DNA of 64,000 bases, from the NCBI RefSeq assembly GCF_004339015.1, contig NZ_SMFQ01000003.1, forward strand, positions 310,001 to 374,000, read 5' to 3'. This document shows, piece after piece, positions 30,618-39,287 of the stretch. The stretch is from Cocleimonas flava. Lineage in GTDB: Bacteria; Pseudomonadota; Gammaproteobacteria; Thiotrichales; Thiotrichaceae. The position numbers and the translations under genes are program-made. Every line of letters starts with the position of its first letter. Position 1 is the stretch's first letter. A model generated the notes under the pieces. That model made no database searches and was not told where the DNA came from. It saw only the letters and a program-made list of their open reading frames with translations.

Positions 30618-31184
30618 TTACGTTTTAGGTAACGTAACGCCTTGCTGCCCCTGATACTTACCACCACGATCTTTGTAAGAGGTTTCACAAATCTCATCAG
30701 ACTCAAAAAACAACATCTGGGCAACGCCTTCATTGGCGTATATTTTAGCAGGCAACGGCGATGTGTTAGAAAATTCCAAAGTCACATGGCCTTCCCATTC
30801 TGGTTCTAATGGCGTTACATTTACAATAATACCGCAACGTGCGTAGGTTGATTTACCCAGGCAAACGGTTAACACACTGCGTGGTATTCTGAAATACTCA
30901 ACCGTACGTGCCAAAGCAAATGAATTTGGAGGAATGATACAAACGTCAGATTGAATATCGACAAAACTGTTTTCATCAAACGCTTTAGGATCAACAATCG
31001 CCGAATTGATGTTAGTGAATATTTTAAACTCATCAGCACAACGCACATCGTAACCGTAACTAGATGTTCCATAAGACACAATCTTCTGGCTATCTTTCTC
31101 ACGAACCTGACCCGTTTCAAACGGCTCAATCATGCCATGCTGTTCCGACATTCTGCGGATCCATTTATCAGACTTTATACTCAT
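30618..31184 (-). CDS. dcd: dCTP deaminase
   Basis: Deaminates dCTP to dUTP, the main route to dTMP precursors in gammaproteobacteria. The 188-residue length is standard. Recognised by [13 protein letters not shown] at the N-terminus, [67 protein letters not shown] (the catalytic Glu lies in TLEFSN) and the C-terminal [16 protein letters not shown]. apbC lies upstream on the same strand with a lipoprotein gene between them; in many relatives apbC and dcd are neighbours. Confidence 0.97.
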   Translation of the reverse strand: MSIKSDKWIRRMSEQHGMIEPFETGQVREKDSQKIVSYGTSSYGYDVRCADEFKIFTNINSAIVDPKAFDENSFVDIQSDVCIIPPNSFALARTVEYFRIPRSVLTVCLGKSTYARCGIIVNVTPLEPEWEGHVTLEFSNTSPLPAKIYANEGVAQMLFFESDEICETSYKDRGGKYQGQQGVTLPKT

Positions 31185-31230
31185 AAGTTCTCTACTTGTT
31201 TAATAGTTATAGTCAGGGAATATAACCCTA

Positions 31231-31722
31231 TTACTGGATATTAGTGCTGCCAGCACGATTAAAAGGTATCTTAAACCAAGGTAAGTGGATTGATCCACCA
31301 AGATCGTAGTTGACACTTCTATTACGCAACAAGCCTGGCAACATATTTAGCATATTACCGAAACTAAATTGCAATGGAATTTCCAGTTTTTGGCTTTGTT
31401 TTGCACCAATTGTTACTCGTTCGGCTTTACTTCCTTCTGCCACCTGAACACCATTTAAACGCAGACCGTAATCAAGCCCGGTTAATGGAATAGCAAAATT
31501 ATTAGGATTCTGAATATCTAAAACAAATGTAGCACTTCCGCCGCTGAGACTAAAATTACCCATTTGCACTTTGTGTACTTGAATTGTTGGTTGCTCCACC
31601 AATCCTTTGATACCACTCGATGAACAAGCGGAGAGTAAAACAGCGAATCCCAGGACTAAGAACTTAGCGAATAGAGTTTGGCTAAATAAATGGCTATAAG
31701 TGGGGGGGTGACTTTTTCTCAT
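31231..31722 (-). CDS. LEA14-like (WHy domain) lipoprotein
   Basis: A 163-residue probable lipoprotein: signal peptide with hydrophobic core about 18-30 and lipobox LSAC (Cys about 33), then a single LEA-type-2/WHy domain (about 45-155; SGGSATFVLDIQNPNNFAIPLTGLDYGLRLNGVQVAEG). Such domains are thought to be envelope stress or desiccation-related; function here is unknown. The first codons (RKSHPPTYS) are encoded by a dispersed-repeat copy, so the repeat has probably extended or replaced the original n-region. No strong ribosome site is seen, so the start is uncertain. Confidence 0.8.
   Translation of the reverse strand: MRKSHPPTYSHLFSQTLFAKFLVLGFAVLLSACSSSGIKGLVEQPTIQVHKVQMGNFSLSGGSATFVLDIQNPNNFAIPLTGLDYGLRLNGVQVAEGSKAERVTIGAKQSQKLEIPLQFSFGNMLNMLPGLLRNRSVNYDLGGSIHLPWFKIPFNRAGSTNIQ
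31693..31715 (-). repeat. C6-TACTT dispersed repeat, copy 8, inside the LEA gene
   Basis: On the minus strand: GTCACCCCCCCACTTATAGC then CA. It overlaps codons 3-10 of the LEA-type lipoprotein gene, in sense. One of only two copies with the C-rich strand on minus. The following bases are A/T-rich (TTTATTT) rather than a clean T-run. Confidence 0.8.
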
Positions 31723-31885
31723 TATTTTGAAGGCCCTAATTGTTGATTGTGGTGAAAGTAATTGTTTGTTATTGAATAGGTTATTAAACGTTCTTTATAA
31801 ACAGTAATAACCTATTGTAAATAAGTGACAGTAAACGTTAACTAATAAATGATAAGCGTTTGAAAATCAGCACTATATTAAAACA

Positions 31886-31918
31886 AAAATGCCCCATAAG
31901 AAACCTTATGGGGCATTT
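31886..31918 (-). terminator. Terminator after apbC
   Basis: ATGCCCCATAAG (31889-31900) and CTTATGGGGCAT (31905-31916) form a 12-bp stem around AAAC. On the minus strand the stem is followed by a run of T, about 65 bp after the apbC stop. Confidence 0.9.
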
Positions 31919-31981
31919 CGAAACAAACTGTTAGCTAACTTCTATAAAATAGAAGTCGCAACGCTGAAAAGACACGTGTTA

Positions 31982-33073
31982 TTACGTATTCTGAATAACG
32001 ATATTCGGGAATTTCGTGCTGTAATCTTTTCCTTTAGAGGCTAATCTAGCCGACATTTTTCGTGAGATTTCTTTGTATAGTTCCGTATTCTTACTATCTG
32101 GATCAGCAACTACGGTTGGTCTGCCTTCATCAGCTTGCTGACAAATTGTGTAATCCAGAGGTAATGCACCAAGATAATCAACATCCGACTCATCCGCCAT
32201 ACGCTTACCACCACCTTCGCCGAAGATGTGTTCTGCATGTCCACATTCGCTACAGATATGAATACTCATATTTTCTACAACGCCAAGTACCGGCACTTCT
32301 ACCTTCTCGAACATTTTTAGACCTTTACGTGCATCCAGCAAGGCAATATCCTGTGGTGTCGTAACGATCACTGCGCCACTCACAGGAATCTTTTGCGATA
32401 GCGTTAACTGCGTATCACCCGTTCCCGGAGGTAGGTCAACGATTAAGTAATCCAGCTCGCCCCAGTTAGTATCGTTGAGTAATTGCTCAAGAGCCTGCGT
32501 CACCATAGGACCACGCCAGATCATCGGCGTATCTTCTTCAACAAGGAAACCAATCGACATCGCTTTGATATCGTAATTCATCATTGGCTCTAGTGTTTTA
32601 CCGTCATCCGATTGTGGTTGACCAGAGATACCGAGCATACGTGGCTGACTTGGGCCGTAGATATCAGCATCCAGCATGCCCACAGAAGCGCCATCGGCAG
32701 CAAGTGCCAAGGCAATATTTACAGACGTAGTAGATTTGCCCACACCACCTTTACCAGAAGCGACAGCAATTATATTTTTTATACCTTCGATACGCTTCAG
32801 ACTTTTTTGTACAGTGTGTGCTGCAATTTTTTGCTCAATCGTCACTTCAGCTTTAGCGATACCTGACTCAGCTTCTAATTTAGCTTTAATCTCATCCGCG
32901 AGTTCATCTCTGTAACCACCAGATGGGTAATTTTGTTCGATATGAACAAATACGGTATCACCCTTAATCTCAACATCTTTAACCATATTTGCAGCAACTA
33001 GATCTTTTTCTAGATAGCGTTCTTGTATACCTTGTAATACCGTATCTATTTGCTCGCGTGTAACTTCCGACAT
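31982..33073 (-). CDS. apbC: Iron-sulfur cluster carrier ATPase ApbC/Mrp
   Basis: P-loop ATPase that binds and delivers Fe-S clusters. The 363-residue protein has an N-terminal MIP18/DUF59 domain (about 5-80) and an Mrp/NBP35 domain with the deviant Walker A GKGGVGKST (about 108-116), DADIYGPSQPRMLG, LIVDLPPGTGD and the cluster-binding CSECGH near 275. AGGAG 8 nt before the ATG supports the start. A terminator follows it, so it is transcribed separately from the lipoprotein gene and dcd downstream. Confidence 0.95.
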   Translation of the reverse strand: MSEVTREQIDTVLQGIQERYLEKDLVAANMVKDVEIKGDTVFVHIEQNYPSGGYRDELADEIKAKLEAESGIAKAEVTIEQKIAAHTVQKSLKRIEGIKNIIAVASGKGGVGKSTTSVNIALALAADGASVGMLDADIYGPSQPRMLGISGQPQSDDGKTLEPMMNYDIKAMSIGFLVEEDTPMIWRGPMVTQALEQLLNDTNWGELDYLIVDLPPGTGDTQLTLSQKIPVSGAVIVTTPQDIALLDARKGLKMFEKVEVPVLGVVENMSIHICSECGHAEHIFGEGGGKRMADESDVDYLGALPLDYTICQQADEGRPTVVADPDSKNTELYKEISRKMSARLASKGKDYSTKFPNIVIQNT

Positions 33074-33162
33074 GTATCTATCTCCTAAAACTTTCTGTTT
33101 TTATCGCTATTTATTGATAGCTATTTGGGATTTACAAAATAAGTAAACTTCCTAATTCGCGT

Positions 33163-33212
33163 GGATATTACACTAATAAGTGTAAGCTGAATATTAGTGT
33201 GGGTTAATATCC
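33163..33212. repeat. Imperfect inverted repeat upstream of apbC
   Basis: GGATATTA-CACTAATA (33163-33178) and TATTAGTG-TGGGT-TAATATCC (33192-33212) are reverse complements except for a 5-nt bulge. It lies about 90 bp upstream of the apbC start. It could be a terminator stem for the upstream DUF1353 gene or a regulator site; there is no T-run. Confidence 0.5.
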
Positions 33213-33312
33213 TTAAATATATACAGTAACAGGAATCAGTCTTAACATTACAGCGTTAGAGATAGACTTTTTTGTTTAAATAGTAAAATTATCTATTGCG
33301 ATATTCATGGCG

Positions 33313-33945
33313 CTAAAGGTTATCTTCAGTGGCAGACGCTTTTTCATTTTTTATTGCCTTTTTCTTTTGTAGATTTTCATTTACTACAACTTTTGTAGCA
33401 TCAACATCCTTATTTTTATTTGTTGTGATTTTTTCTTCGATGGCTTTCTCAGCATCGTCTTTAACGGGCATCACCTGCTCCATTGTTCGCTTCAGAAGAC
33501 CGGGACGATTACTTTTTGCCTCGTGATCAATGATCTGATCTTTGGCAACGCGATTCAGCCCTGCTTCTCTATCCCACTCATTTCTAGCCCATGCCCACCA
33601 ACCAAAACTTCTAATCGCATAGTAGATTAGCTTTTTGATAATTGGGTTCACTTCTAGTACAGTCATCGCTTCCAACATGATATTGTCAGATTCCTGACGG
33701 CTACGTTTCTGCGTCCAGTACAGCCAATCGTGAATCACGCTGGCGTTTCCGTAAACTCCCCACTTTGGCAGCGCCCACCACAAAAATCTCGGCACAGAGG
33801 CAAAATCAGTGACAAAACCTAAATCTACCTGAATTCTATCTCCGCTACCTTCTTCGCCAACATCGTAGAAAAAGTCTTTATAAATAATCCATGATTTACC
33901 ATCTGCCAGCGGTGTAACGACAAGTGCTTCTGTGAATTGACTCAT
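33313..33945 (-). CDS. DUF1353 domain protein
   Basis: A 210-residue protein. Residues about 5-135 match DUF1353: DLGFVTDFASVPRFLWWALPKWGVYGNASVIHDWLYW, with the conserved His-Asp-Trp. The family is also found in phages and some tail-associated loci, but no phage genes surround it here. The C-terminal 60 residues are Lys/Glu/Asn-rich and probably disordered. GGAG 10 nt ahead of the ATG supports the start. Function is unknown. Confidence 0.8.
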   Translation of the reverse strand: MSQFTEALVVTPLADGKSWIIYKDFFYDVGEEGSGDRIQVDLGFVTDFASVPRFLWWALPKWGVYGNASVIHDWLYWTQKRSRQESDNIMLEAMTVLEVNPIIKKLIYYAIRSFGWWAWARNEWDREAGLNRVAKDQIIDHEAKSNRPGLLKRTMEQVMPVKDDAEKAIEEKITTNKNKDVDATKVVVNENLQKKKAIKNEKASATEDNL

Positions 33946-33968
33946 AAACTTTACACTCCATTTTTAAA

Positions 33969-33998
33969 TGACACCCCCCTACTTTGAGCCGTTTTTTT
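33969..33998 (+). repeat. C6-TACTT dispersed repeat, copy 9
   Basis: TGACACCCCCCTACTTTGAG, then CCG and seven T. It sits between two minus-strand genes, just upstream of the DUF1353 start and 41 bp after the peroxidase stop. C-rich strand on plus, antisense to both. Confidence 0.87.
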
Positions 33999-34038
33999 AA
34001 ACGGACTTAAAATGTAGAGAGGTATCTATGTATGTTAT

Positions 34039-35445
34039 TTAAAACGTTAACATTTCACCTAAGGTAGAGACGTTGACACCATCACTGGGTTCCCAGTTTC
34101 TATTTACGGTCATATAAGACCTTGCATCAGATTCCAGTAAACCAATCAACGTTTCTGCAACAATGCGCGCACCAACAGGGCCGAGCCCTTCACTTTGATC
34201 GAAATTGCCCGCAGTGGTTTCTCTGCCAATGGTTTCTGCTTCGGATAATAAATAAAACCATAGCGGTGTGCCGGTTGATATATCGATATTATTGCCAGCA
34301 ACCGTTCTAGCATTAATGGTTACACTGTCGATTTCTGCCTGAGGCCTTTGCATGGCATGTGCGATGTTTTCACCGGATGGCAATAAAAAACTTTGGCCAC
34401 GCAATAAATTTCGCGTCGCTAATGATTGCTCACTATCACTTGATATAAACGGCAATTTGAGCAGATCTGTAGCCAATTTAGTATCGAGTTTTTCTGCCAT
34501 CTGTACATTTCTGCCAGCATTGCTATGCACTAACTCTAACCAGTCTACAATGCCTCTAGGATCACTCAAAGGTTCAAACCCTCTGCCAAGCAAAGAACCA
34601 AACAACTCAAGCGCTGAGTCATTTTTCTGAATCTGGATTTTCTGCGGAATCATCGAGTGCCCAAAACGATAGGCAGCTACTGAAAACTCAATAGGAATAT
34701 ACGCATCACCAAATTGCGGCTTATAGTATTTACAACCACTGCCCAAAATATCGTTAACCACAGCTCCACCACACATTTTCACCAGAAAATCATGAACCAC
34801 CACCCACTGGTAATGCCATGTTGTGTATTCACGGGACAGTTCATATAACTCACCGCCAGCATGGTCGGCAGAAAGATGATCGACAACGTGATTATGAAAA
34901 TTAATCATGGCTAATTGCAACTGAGAGATCACCCTGTTCTCATCATTTCTAGGATCACCAATAATTGCTCGACCATGTACAGATCGCACTAAATCGGCTG
35001 CTTCTAGCGGAGTTGGATTCGTCAGATCTGCACCAGTGAGTAATTTAATTCCCGCAAAATTACCTTGTGATGAATATAAATAGGGTTGAGCTTCTGGGCC
35101 ATCGCCATAGATATTATCTAAATCCAGAGAAGGGCTTCTGGCATTATGCAGCTGCGTAACATCGGTATTTGAAGACAAACTAGACATAACGTCCAGGGTA
35201 ATATCGTGATCGATAAATTGACCAAAAAACACATCACCAACGGCTACGCTATTGGTGCGGTTAGACGTGGTACTTCCGTCCATCGGACCTGTTTGTTTGC
35301 CGAGTTCTTTTAACGCACCGGGATAAGTACTGAGCGGTGCTAAATTAAACATTCTGCCAAAGCTTTCGCCAGGGCTTCTATGATGAAATGGGGAACAGAA
35401 AGCATCGATCCCATCAAGGGTATGCATACCATGATTATCAGACAT
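34039..35445 (-). CDS. Animal-type haem peroxidase
   Basis: A 468-residue member of the peroxidase-cyclooxygenase (animal haem peroxidase) superfamily. Distal histidine in GQFIDHDITL (His80), HNHVVDHLS (about 184-192) in the helical core, and proximal histidine in AAYRFGHSMIP (His263). No signal peptide or secretion-repeat region is seen, so it may stay in the cytoplasm or leave by a non-classical route. AAGGAG 8 nt before the ATG at 35445 fixes the start; the frame is open a further 13 codons. Bacterial members are scattered and often suggest horizontal spread. Substrate unknown. Confidence 0.87.
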   Translation of the reverse strand: MSDNHGMHTLDGIDAFCSPFHHRSPGESFGRMFNLAPLSTYPGALKELGKQTGPMDGSTTSNRTNSVAVGDVFFGQFIDHDITLDVMSSLSSNTDVTQLHNARSPSLDLDNIYGDGPEAQPYLYSSQGNFAGIKLLTGADLTNPTPLEAADLVRSVHGRAIIGDPRNDENRVISQLQLAMINFHNHVVDHLSADHAGGELYELSREYTTWHYQWVVVHDFLVKMCGGAVVNDILGSGCKYYKPQFGDAYIPIEFSVAAYRFGHSMIPQKIQIQKNDSALELFGSLLGRGFEPLSDPRGIVDWLELVHSNAGRNVQMAEKLDTKLATDLLKLPFISSDSEQSLATRNLLRGQSFLLPSGENIAHAMQRPQAEIDSVTINARTVAGNNIDISTGTPLWFYLLSEAETIGRETTAGNFDQSEGLGPVGARIVAETLIGLLESDARSYMTVNRNWEPSDGVNVSTLGEMLTF

Positions 35446-35829
35446 TTTAATTACTCCTTCACTTAATGTGAAATTGATTTTCATATCCTGTAATTTTTAT
35501 TATTTGAAATGTAGATATGTAATCGAACAGCATACGAGCAGTAAAATTATTTTCTGTGACTTATTTAACATTATTGTGCGATAACTATTTGTATGGGCTT
35601 ATTTATAAGGCTTGTTTGTAGAGAGTATTGGTGTGGATTAATCCAAACATAAACATACGATATAAGAGGTAAGTTCCCTACTTTTAGTCTTAATTAAAGC
35701 CTGTGAAATGATATGTTTTACTTAATACTGGTTTTATCTTATTTTTATTTACCTAGTATTATTATCTTAGTTTGTTGTTTCTGTATTATCCTAAAACTAA
35801 TTAAGCAAACACGATGAAAACTACCTTCA
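35446..35829. other. Divergent region between peroxidase and metzincin-like genes
   Basis: 384 bp, A+T-rich. CCCTACTTTTAGTC at 35676-35689 resembles the second half of the dispersed repeat but lacks the C-run, so it may be a decayed copy. An 8-codon frame (35814-35840, MKTTFNEF) overlaps the next gene's start. Nothing else is recognised. Confidence 0.35.
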
Positions 35830-36600
35830 ATGAATTTTAAAACGATAAGAATAACCATTCTGGTGCTCATTCTGGCTTATGTGGGTTTTGATACATTCTG
35901 GAGTAACCAGCGCGCTACGGATTGGAAACGTTCACTCAGGGTGGTTATCTATCCGATAAATGCGGATGGCAGTGATGCGGCGTCTGACTATATCGCGCAA
36001 TTAGATGAATCTATTTATGATGTTATCAATGATAGGTTGGTTAAATTGGGACAGAACTATGGAAAAGATTTTTCCATACCAGTGAGTATTAAGTTAGCAC
36101 CACAAATAACATCACAACCACCCAAATTGCCTGAAACCAGAAGCAGCCTGAGTGTTATATGGTGGAGTATCAAGTTACGCTACTGGGCGTGGAAAGAAGA
36201 TAATTATCTGGGTGCCAAACCTCAAATACGTTCTTATGCGCTGTTTTATGACCCAAAAACCCACAAAGCTTTGAAGCATTCCACGGGTTTGAAAAAAGCA
36301 AAAATAGCCATCAATCATCTGTTCGCTGATAAACAATACAATGGGCAAAATAATGTAGTGATCATGCATGAGTTATTTCATACACTCGGTGCAACGGATA
36401 AATATGATCTACAATCAGGGATACCCGTTTATCCAGAGGGTTATGCAGATCCAGAGCAAAACCCGTTGCATCCACAAACACTGGCTGAAATTATGGGTGG
36501 CCAAATAGCGCTATCTCAAACAGAATTTACAATGCCAGACTCATTAGCTAAGGTCGTTATTGGAAATATAACGGCTAAAGAAATTGGCTGGATAGATTAA
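35830..36600 (+). CDS. Membrane-anchored metzincin-like protease, putative
   Basis: A 256-residue protein I cannot assign to a named family. An N-terminal hydrophobic helix (about 6-24) suggests a membrane anchor with the rest in the periplasm. HELFHTLGATD at 180-190 fits the metzincin signature HExxHxxGxxH/D with Asp as the third ligand; Met219 in EIMGG could be the Met-turn. Upstream parts (SLRVVIYPINADG, LPETRSSLSVIWWSIKLRYWAW) match nothing I know. It lies about 96 bp ahead of the M20 gene on the same strand. A peptidase function rests only on the zinc motif. Confidence 0.6.
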   Translation: MNFKTIRITILVLILAYVGFDTFWSNQRATDWKRSLRVVIYPINADGSDAASDYIAQLDESIYDVINDRLVKLGQNYGKDFSIPVSIKLAPQITSQPPKLPETRSSLSVIWWSIKLRYWAWKEDNYLGAKPQIRSYALFYDPKTHKALKHSTGLKKAKIAINHLFADKQYNGQNNVVIMHELFHTLGATDKYDLQSGIPVYPEGYADPEQNPLHPQTLAEIMGGQIALSQTEFTMPDSLAKVVIGNITAKEIGWID

Positions 36601-36696
36601 GGATTTATAATAAAAGCCTACTTAAGTGAGCTTACTTTAATTGATTTAGCAAAACATCAGCAGTTACATACTGCTAACACATTATAGGTTTACAGC

Positions 36697-37875
36697 ATGT
36701 CATCAATCGTAAAAGACTCAGAACTTCACCAGCAGATGACCTCATGGAGGCATTGGCTACACCAACATCCAGAACTAAGTTTTAATGAGTTATTAACCAG
36801 TGATTACATCGCATCCGTACTAGAAGGTCATGATATAGAGCACCATCGTGGCCTTGCCAAAACAGGTATCGTTGCCACCATCAAAGGACAACGAGCGGGA
36901 GGAAGTATTGGTCTTCGAGCCGATATGGATGCATTACCAATTCAGGAACTCAATGAGTTCGACCATAAATCCCAACACGATGGAAAAATGCACGCCTGTG
37001 GCCATGATGGACACAGCACCATGTTGCTGGGCGCAGCAGTTTATTTAAAACAACACAATGATTTTGCTGGCACCGTTCACTTCATCTTTCAACCTGCAGA
37101 AGAAGGCGGTTGCGGTGGTAAATTTATGGTGGAAGAAGGACTCTTTGAGATGTTCCCCTGCGATTCTGTTTACGGCATGCATAACTGGCCTGGTTTAGCG
37201 GCAGGTAAATTTGCAGCGCATGATACCAATGTCATGGCAGCCGTTGACGAAATTAACATCACAATTACGGGCAAAGGTGGTCATGCTGCGATGCCGGATC
37301 AAGTAATCGATCCCGTGCTTGCTGGTGCACATGTAATCACTGCTCTGCAATCGGTAGTATCTAGGAATGTGCCGCCAGTAGAAACCGCAGTTATCAGCAT
37401 TACCATTGTTGAAGCAGGCAGTATTTCTAATGTCATTCCGAACCAGATGAAACTTACAGGAACATTACGTCACTTTAATCCAGACATTGGTGTAATGCTC
37501 AAACAGCGTATGAAGGAAGTGGTTGAAAATACCTGTGCAGCAATGGGTGCAACCGGCACACTTCATATCGAACCTGGTTATCCTGCTACTATCAATACGC
37601 CAAAACACGCTCAAAAATGCGCCGAATCAGCTGCTAAAATAGTGGGAGAAGAAAACGTTATTCGAACTCTTCCACCAAGCATGGGCGCCGAAGATTTCTC
37701 GTTTATTCTTAACGCAAGTGAAGGCGCTTATATCTGGATCGGAAATGGCGAAGTGCCCAAAGATGAACTCGCTGGCGGCTGTATGTTACATAATACACAA
37801 TACGATTTTAATGACGCTGTTTCAGCAGATGGGGCAAGTTACTGGGTTCAATTAGTCTATGATTTATTGAAGTAG
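36697..37875 (+). CDS. M20-family amidohydrolase
   Basis: A 392-residue member of the M20D group (hippurate hydrolase, IAA-amino-acid hydrolase, N-acyl-amino-acid hydrolase). Metal ligands: HACGHDGH (Cys101, His103), FQPAEEGG (Glu136/137), His in GMHNWPGL and MLHNTQYDFND near the end. The dimerisation domain lies at about 180-295 (ITITGKGGHAAMPD). The substrate is not predictable. ATG at 36697 gives the usual N-terminus (WRHWLHQHPELSF). Repeat copy 10 follows directly after the stop. Confidence 0.92.
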   Translation: MSSIVKDSELHQQMTSWRHWLHQHPELSFNELLTSDYIASVLEGHDIEHHRGLAKTGIVATIKGQRAGGSIGLRADMDALPIQELNEFDHKSQHDGKMHACGHDGHSTMLLGAAVYLKQHNDFAGTVHFIFQPAEEGGCGGKFMVEEGLFEMFPCDSVYGMHNWPGLAAGKFAAHDTNVMAAVDEINITITGKGGHAAMPDQVIDPVLAGAHVITALQSVVSRNVPPVETAVISITIVEAGSISNVIPNQMKLTGTLRHFNPDIGVMLKQRMKEVVENTCAAMGATGTLHIEPGYPATINTPKHAQKCAESAAKIVGEENVIRTLPPSMGAEDFSFILNASEGAYIWIGNGEVPKDELAGGCMLHNTQYDFNDAVSADGASYWVQLVYDLLK

Positions 37876-37884
37876 TAATAATTT

Positions 37885-37913
37885 TACACCCCCCTACTTA
37901 CAGGCGTTTTTTT
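37885..37913 (+). repeat. C6-TACTT dispersed repeat, copy 10
   Basis: TACACCCCCCTACTTACAGG, then CG and seven T, 9 bp after the M20 stop, between two plus-strand genes. C-rich strand on plus. No meaningful stem. Confidence 0.88.
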
Positions 37914-38088
37914 GGTTGGATATTGAGAAACCGGAACACTTAATATAATTTTGAACAAGTCTTGTTTAAATGGTCGATGTTTGCCGTTAAACGGATTATA
38001 GAGATTGTTTTAGTGACAGGCTGACTGGTTTAAAATTTATACAAACATTATGCTGTTTACTTATAAAAGGATTTTTAAATAAGTAGCA

Positions 38089-39171
38089 ATGATAGAAATT
38101 TCACGTCATATACACGATGGATCTGAATTAGACGCTTCTGAACTAGAGCGTTCTGAGTTAAAGATACTGGAAGCAAAGAATACATCACAAACTGTTTCTC
38201 CGATAAATAGTACGGACAGCTTTGACTGGAGCGCAGAAGAATATCAAAACTTCAGTCGTGAAATCCAACTGCTTAAACACGAATACCACAAATCAGAATT
38301 ATTCAGTAACGAATCCTTAATCAAACTACTCGATAATTACCCGAGAACCTGGTTACAGTGTTACACCATGGGTACAAATCCAGAAAACCATAACGAATGG
38401 ACGCCTGTGCATATCGCAGAAAGCAGCGGCATAGAAATTATGGAAGCCTTGCAAAAAGGTCGTATCTGGATCAATGCGGTAAACATCGATAAATACGATA
38501 AACATTACGGAAAACTGATCGAAGAAATGTATACCAAGATCAGTTCTAATTGCCCGCATATTCATAAGCTACGCAATGCATTTAACGCGCTGTTGATTTC
38601 ATCTCCTGGTATTCAGGTTTACTATCACCTGGATACTGATCCAAATATGCTGTGGCATATTCGTGGTGTCAAAAAGTTCTGGGTTTATCCAGCACGGGAT
38701 AAACGCTTTACTCCGCAAAATTATATTGAAGAAATCATTGCTCATGAACGCCATGAAAATATGCCTTATCAAAGCTGGTACGATGATCATGCGTATGCCA
38801 TATCGCTAAAAGAAGGTCAGGCAGTAAGCTGGCCTCAACATTCGCCACATCGCGTTGAAAATGTGACAGTTAATGTGTCTTTAACCAGCAGCTATGAATC
38901 GACAGAAAGCCGAAGATTAGTCGGTGTACACGGAGCGAACTATTACTTCTTGAGAAAGCTAGGCATTAAAAACAGACCTACGAATACTGAAGGGCTTTTA
39001 CCTGCATTTAAATCATTTAGTTACTATGTATGCAATAAACTAAGCCTACTAAAAAAAGGGAGTCGCACCAGTACGTATGTATCCAATATTCGAGTTGATC
39101 CTAAAAGCGAAACTGGATTGAGTACTATGGATAATGCCAGCCGAACTGCTTTCTCCTATATCGATGAGTGA
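38089..39171 (+). CDS. Cupin/JmjC-like Fe(II) oxygenase, putative
   Basis: A 360-residue cytoplasmic protein. The stretch YYHLDTDPNMLWHIRGVKKFWVYPA (about 178-202) with His180 and Asp182, and PQHSPHRVEN with His254, fits the HxD...H iron site of cupin_8/JmjC-like 2-oxoglutarate oxygenases; a Lys in GVKKFW could bind 2-oxoglutarate. The N-terminal 50 residues are Ser/Glu-rich and probably flexible. Related proteins occur in sugar or sulfate-transfer clusters, but here it stands next to a FemAB-like acyltransferase gene on the other strand. Function is inferred only from the fold pattern. Confidence 0.7.
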   Translation: MIEISRHIHDGSELDASELERSELKILEAKNTSQTVSPINSTDSFDWSAEEYQNFSREIQLLKHEYHKSELFSNESLIKLLDNYPRTWLQCYTMGTNPENHNEWTPVHIAESSGIEIMEALQKGRIWINAVNIDKYDKHYGKLIEEMYTKISSNCPHIHKLRNAFNALLISSPGIQVYYHLDTDPNMLWHIRGVKKFWVYPARDKRFTPQNYIEEIIAHERHENMPYQSWYDDHAYAISLKEGQAVSWPQHSPHRVENVTVNVSLTSSYESTESRRLVGVHGANYYFLRKLGIKNRPTNTEGLLPAFKSFSYYVCNKLSLLKKGSRTSTYVSNIRVDPKSETGLSTMDNASRTAFSYIDE

Positions 39172-39287
39172 GTATTAGCTAAAAGAACCTAACTGTTTTT
39201 TTTAATAGTGATTGTTATTCTTTAAAACCCGCCTAAATAGGCAATCTTTATCTATTCGAAATAGGTTATATTGTAGATCAAACTCTT

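Noticed and set aside
33313-33945. DUF1353 gene as evidence for a prophage
   Set aside because: The family occurs in phages, but all neighbours are ordinary chromosomal genes and there are no integrase, capsid, tail or attachment sequences.
35671-35689. Possible 18th repeat copy, GTTCCCTACTTTTAGTC
   Set aside because: It matches the TACTTTTAG part of the repeat, but the C-run is cut to three and there is no T-run. Too weak to count; it may be a decayed copy.
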